Source: SHZI01 sp040080965 (GTDB taxonomy: Bacteria > Pseudomonadota > Gammaproteobacteria > Steroidobacterales > GCA-2729495). Taken from it: 64,000 nt of DNA. Position 1 is the stretch's first letter; each line of letters begins with the position of its first letter. The notes beneath the pieces are model-generated. The model was not told the origin of the DNA and ran no database searches. It was given only the letters and a program-made list of their open reading frames with translations. Location of the stretch: the NCBI GenBank assembly GCA_040080965.1, contig JBEBHH010000005.1, forward strand, positions 1 to 64,000, given 5' to 3'. This document shows positions 59,934 through 64,000 of the stretch, piece by piece. The position numbers and the translations under genes are program-made.

Positions 59934-60811
59934 GCGCCCGAATGAACGCAGGGGCCGGCAACTTCCTGGCCCGCATGGCGGCTAGCAGCCGCGCGCGGGC
60001 CGACGCTGCCGAAGCGCGCCGCCCGGCCGAACCGCTGGCCCGCCGGGTGAGCCAGCTGCCGCCACCACCGGCGCTCCGGCTCTCACCCCAGGGCTTCGAT
60101 CTTATTGCGGAAGTGAAACGCCGCTCGCCATCGGCGGGCAACCTGGCCGCCAGCGCGCTGCGCATTGCGACCCAGGCCCGCAACTACGTGCACGGCGGCG
60201 CGGCTGCCCTGTCGGTGCTCACCGAGCCCTCGGAGTTCGCCGGTGACCTGGCCCACCTGAAGGAAGTCGCCGCGGCCGCCACAGTGCCCGCCATGCGCAA
60301 GGACTTTCTCGTGTCGCCGTACCAGCTGCTGGAGGCCCGCGCGGCCGGCGCCGGCGGCGTGCTGCTCATCGCGGCGATGCTGGACGACCGTGAGCTCAGG
60401 GAGATGCTGCGGGCCACGCACCAGCTCGGGCTCTTCGCGCTCGTCGAGGTATTCGACAAGCCGGATCTGGACCGGGCGGCAGCCGTCATCCGGGCCGCAG
60501 GTCCCGCCATCGAGGACGGCCGCTGCCGGACCCTGCTCGGCGTGAACTGCCGGGACCTGCGCACGCTGCAGGTGGACTTCGGGCGCTTCGCCGGGCTGGC
60601 GCCGCACCTGCCCCGGGGGGTGCCCACGGTGGCCGAGAGCGGCGTCGAGTCCGCGGGCCAGGCCGCGCGGGTGGCGGGCCTCGGCTACGACGTGGCGCTC
60701 GTCGGCACCGCGCTGATGAGGGCCAGCGATCCCGGCCGGCTCGCCGGCGAACTGCTCGACGCGGGCCGGGCCTCGGCATTCGAGTCCGGCCGCGCCCTCC
60801 GCCGCCGATGA
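59930..60811 (+). CDS. trpC: Indole-3-glycerol phosphate synthase
   Basis: TrpC closes the indole ring. The 293-residue TIM barrel has the catalytic lysine in LIAEVKRRSPSAG, ALSVLTEPSEF, MRKDFLVSPYQLLEARAAGA, LGVNCRDL and VAESGV. It is monofunctional, unlike enteric TrpCF. The ATG at 59930 overlaps the trpD stop (ATGA) and its own stop overlaps the trpF start. The C-terminus is about 20 residues longer than usual. Confidence 0.95.
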   Translation: MSARMNAGAGNFLARMAASSRARADAAEARRPAEPLARRVSQLPPPPALRLSPQGFDLIAEVKRRSPSAGNLAASALRIATQARNYVHGGAAALSVLTEPSEFAGDLAHLKEVAAAATVPAMRKDFLVSPYQLLEARAAGAGGVLLIAAMLDDRELREMLRATHQLGLFALVEVFDKPDLDRAAAVIRAAGPAIEDGRCRTLLGVNCRDLRTLQVDFGRFAGLAPHLPRGVPTVAESGVESAGQAARVAGLGYDVALVGTALMRASDPGRLAGELLDAGRASAFESGRALRRR

Positions 60812-61411
60812 GGGTGTTCGTGAAGATCTGCGGTCTCTCGACGCCCCGCGCCGTCGCCACGGCCATCGATGCCGGCGCCGATGCGGTGGGTTTCGTCTTC
60901 GCCGAATCGCCCCGTCAGGTCACACCGAAGCGCGCCCGTCAGCTGTGCGCGGGACTGTCGCCGGTGGTCATCCGCGTGGCCGTCATGCGCCACCCGGCGG
61001 CAGCGGAGTGGCAGGCGGTGGCTGCCGGCTTCGAGCCGGACTGGCTCCAGACGGACGCCGCCGACTTCGACGGGCTGGACGTGCCGGAGCGCTTCGGGCG
61101 GCTGCGCGTGTACCGGGATTCGGATGCGCCGGAGACCGCGGCAGCGCTGGCCGTCGACGAGCCCTTCCTCTTCGAGGCGGCGGTCAGCGGCGAGGGTGCC
61201 CGGGCCGACTGGCGGCGCGCCGCCGGACTCGCGCGCGGCCGGCAGCTGGTGCTGGCCGGAGGGTTGACGCCCGACAACGTGGGCGAGGCCATCGCCACGG
61301 TCCGGCCCTGGGGCGTGGACGTGAGCAGTGGCGTGGAATCGAAGCGCGGTGTGAAGGATGTCGGCCGCATCGCCGCCTTTCTCCAGGCGGTGCGGGAAGC
61401 GGAGCGGGCAC

Positions 61412-61422
<11 letters not shown>
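60808..61422 (+). CDS. trpF: Phosphoribosylanthranilate isomerase
   Basis: TrpF isomerises PRA to CdRP. The 204-residue TIM barrel has VKICGLSTPRAV with the catalytic Cys, GADAVGFVFAESPRQV, LAGGLTPDNVGEAI with the phosphate site and VDVSSGVESKRGVKD. Start overlaps the trpC stop by 4 bases (ATGA) and its end overlaps trpB by 11 bases. Confidence 0.95.
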
Positions 61423-62676
<1,254 letters not shown>

Positions 62677-62680
<4 letters not shown>

Positions 62681-63459
62681 GCGCCTTGAAGCCCCACGAG
62701 CGCATCACCGCCGCGATCCGCGCCACGACGGCCAGTGGCCGCACGGCGCTCGTGCCCTACATCACCGCCGGCTACCCGCAGAAGGACCGCTTCATTGCCA
62801 CGCTCAGGGCCATCGCCAGGGAGGCCGACGTGGTGGAGGTCGGCGTGCCTTTCAGCGACCCGATGGCTGACGGCGTCACCATCCAGCGCGCGAGCCACGC
62901 GGCGATCGCCTCCGGGGTGAGCCTGCGCTGGATCCTGAAGGAGCTTGCCACCGCTGCACCCTTCGAGGCGCCCATCGTGCTCATGAGCTACCTGAACCCG
63001 CTGCTGAACCTGGGCTATCGGGAACTGGCCGCCGCCTGCGGGCCCGCCGGCGTGTGCGGCTTCATCGTGCCCGACCTGCCCATCGAGGAGAGCGCTGACT
63101 TCACCGCGGCGCTGGACGCCGAGGGCCTCGCGCTCATCCAGCTGGTGACGCCGGCCACGCCGCCGGAGCGCCTGGCGATGCTGTGCGCTGCAAGCCGCGG
63201 GTTTGTCTACGCCGTAACCGTCGCCGGCATCACCGGCGGCGCGAAGGAATTGCCGCCGGAAGTCCCCGCCTACCTGCAGCGTGTTCGCGCGCTGACGAAG
63301 CTGCCGGTGTGTGCGGGCTTCGGCGTACGCCGCGCGGAACAGGTGCGCAACCTTGCACCCCACACGGACGGCGTCATCGTGGGCTCGGCGCTGGTGGAGC
63401 AGCTGGAAGCGGGCAACGACCCCGTGACGTTCCTCCGGGCATTGCGCCCGTCCCCGTAG
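62677..63459 (+). CDS. trpA: Tryptophan synthase alpha chain
   Basis: TrpA releases indole from indole-glycerol phosphate. The 260-residue TIM barrel has the catalytic Glu and Asp in VEVGVPFSDPMADG, YLNPLLNLG, GFIVPDLPIEE and VYAVTVAGITGG with the substrate phosphate loop. It overlaps trpB (ATGA). Its TAG stop is the first bases of a REP-like repeat (GTAGGAGCG), where the operon ends. Confidence 0.96.
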
Positions 63460-63479
63460 GAGCGCCTTCAGGCGCGACC
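63456..63479. repeat. REP-like palindromic repeat, copy 7
   Basis: GTAGGAGCGCCTTCAGGCGC plus GACC lies where trpA and the minus-strand gene at 63468 converge. It provides the trpA TAG (63457-63459) and the TGA of the opposing gene (63470-63468). Confidence 0.65.
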
Positions 63480-63962
63480 CCACACCACGGCGAGCCACAA
63501 CGCCCAGACCAGCACCGTGAACAGGTAGACGGGAATATAGGCGACGGCCATCAGCAGTCCCGCCGCCCCCGACAGGAACCCGAACAGCACGAACGCCCGG
63601 GGCAACGTGCCCGTCTTCAGGCCCAGCCAGGACAGCTGCACCGCGAACCAGCCGAGCCCGATCTGCGCCAGGCCGTTGACCCAGATCCGCACGACCGTGG
63701 CGGTCATGTAGGCCGACGCCTGGAGTTCCGGGTTCGCGTCGCCGAGCAGGAACAGCGTCTGCCGGCCGATGACGTGGGAAATGCCGGTGAGCAGGAAGCC
63801 CACGGCAGCAAGACCGGCCGCCGCCAGGGCAACCTGCGCCGCGGCCGGCCGCAGGTCCCGGTAACGGGCGTGCACACCGAGCCCCAGGACCACCAGGGCG
63901 AAGCCCGTGGCCACGTGGCCCAGGCCCGACAGCAGCCAGGGTACTGCCCGGCTGGCGTTCAT
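63468..63962 (-). CDS. Polytopic membrane protein, possibly continuing past the right edge
   Basis: The protein from ATG 63962 has 164 residues and five hydrophobic segments (for example PWLLSGLGHVATGFALVVLGL and AAGLLMAVAYIPVYLFTVLVWAL). I do not recognise the family. The frame stays open to the window end (codons reading GSYADYADLGKL before the Met, with good third-position G/C), so the true start may lie outside. GGGAA sits before the ATG, so an internal start is also possible. The final residues are read from a REP-like repeat. Confidence 0.65.
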   Translation of the reverse strand: MNASRAVPWLLSGLGHVATGFALVVLGLGVHARYRDLRPAAAQVALAAAGLAAVGFLLTGISHVIGRQTLFLLGDANPELQASAYMTATVVRIWVNGLAQIGLGWFAVQLSWLGLKTGTLPRAFVLFGFLSGAAGLLMAVAYIPVYLFTVLVWALWLAVVWGRA

Positions 63963-64000
63963 CAGTTTCCCGAGATCCGCGTAGTCGGCGTAGGAACCGA

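Overview
The window is a high-G+C chromosomal segment from a gammaproteobacterium. Gene order and protein families (pilMNOPQ next to aroK-aroB-dgt, gmk-rpoZ-spoT-ridA-recG, comF divergent from bioB, an aa3-type cytochrome oxidase operon with DUF2244) suggest the Xanthomonadales/Nevskiales/Steroidobacterales part of the class; that placement is inference. Most of the window is core housekeeping DNA with short or overlapping junctions (ATGA, GTGA, TGATG).

Layout. 1-98: a perfect palindrome and a REP-like repeat. 99-4675 (-): DUF2244-coxB-coxA-small protein-ctaG-coxC, the cytochrome c oxidase operon. 4824-6709 (-): bioC and bioB. 6801-7484: a ComF gene interrupted by an in-frame amber codon, convergent with ubiA. 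8393-15448 is accessory: a VPxPA/PEP-CTERM-type exported protein, a membrane-anchored NAD(P)-binding protein, a nidogen-like protein with a dockerin tail, and a two-gene TIR-TPR / SLOG-SLATT module. 15465-21339 (-): gmk-rpoZ-[47-bp palindrome]-spoT-ridA-recG. 21458-25161 is a second accessory island of visibly lower G+C: an orphan XRE antitoxin-like gene and two exported dockerin-tailed proteins that share a leader sequence. 25263-31103: yicC, a PP2C phosphatase-rph-rdgB run, an AT-rich gap with inverted DnaA boxes, rpmE, gltA and a predicted nucleotidyltransferase. 31090-33696 (-): mrcA. 33717-39359: a candidate promoter and c-di-GMP-I riboswitch leading into pilMNOPQ. 39429-41357: an Ig-repeat lipoprotein, then a strong terminator, then aroK-aroB-dgt-pyrF. 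44937-49994: tesA, an ABC transporter pair, a Nudix hydrolase and a membrane protein. 50090-55469: a 2-hydroxyacid dehydrogenase, ppc and an FAD oxidoreductase. 55557-56155: a VapBC toxin-antitoxin pair. 56698-63459: a complete trp operon (trpE-G-D-C-F-B-A) behind a Trp-Trp-Trp leader peptide and terminator. 63468 to the right edge: a membrane protein.

The most interesting element is the TIR-TPR / SLOG-SLATT pair at 11616-15448, whose domain composition predicts a nucleotide-signalling conflict (anti-phage) system with a membrane effector. Next are the three dockerin-tailed secreted proteins with a shared PGPSG C-terminus, the conserved 71-nt leader in front of two of them, and the predicted riboswitch control of the type IV pilus operon.
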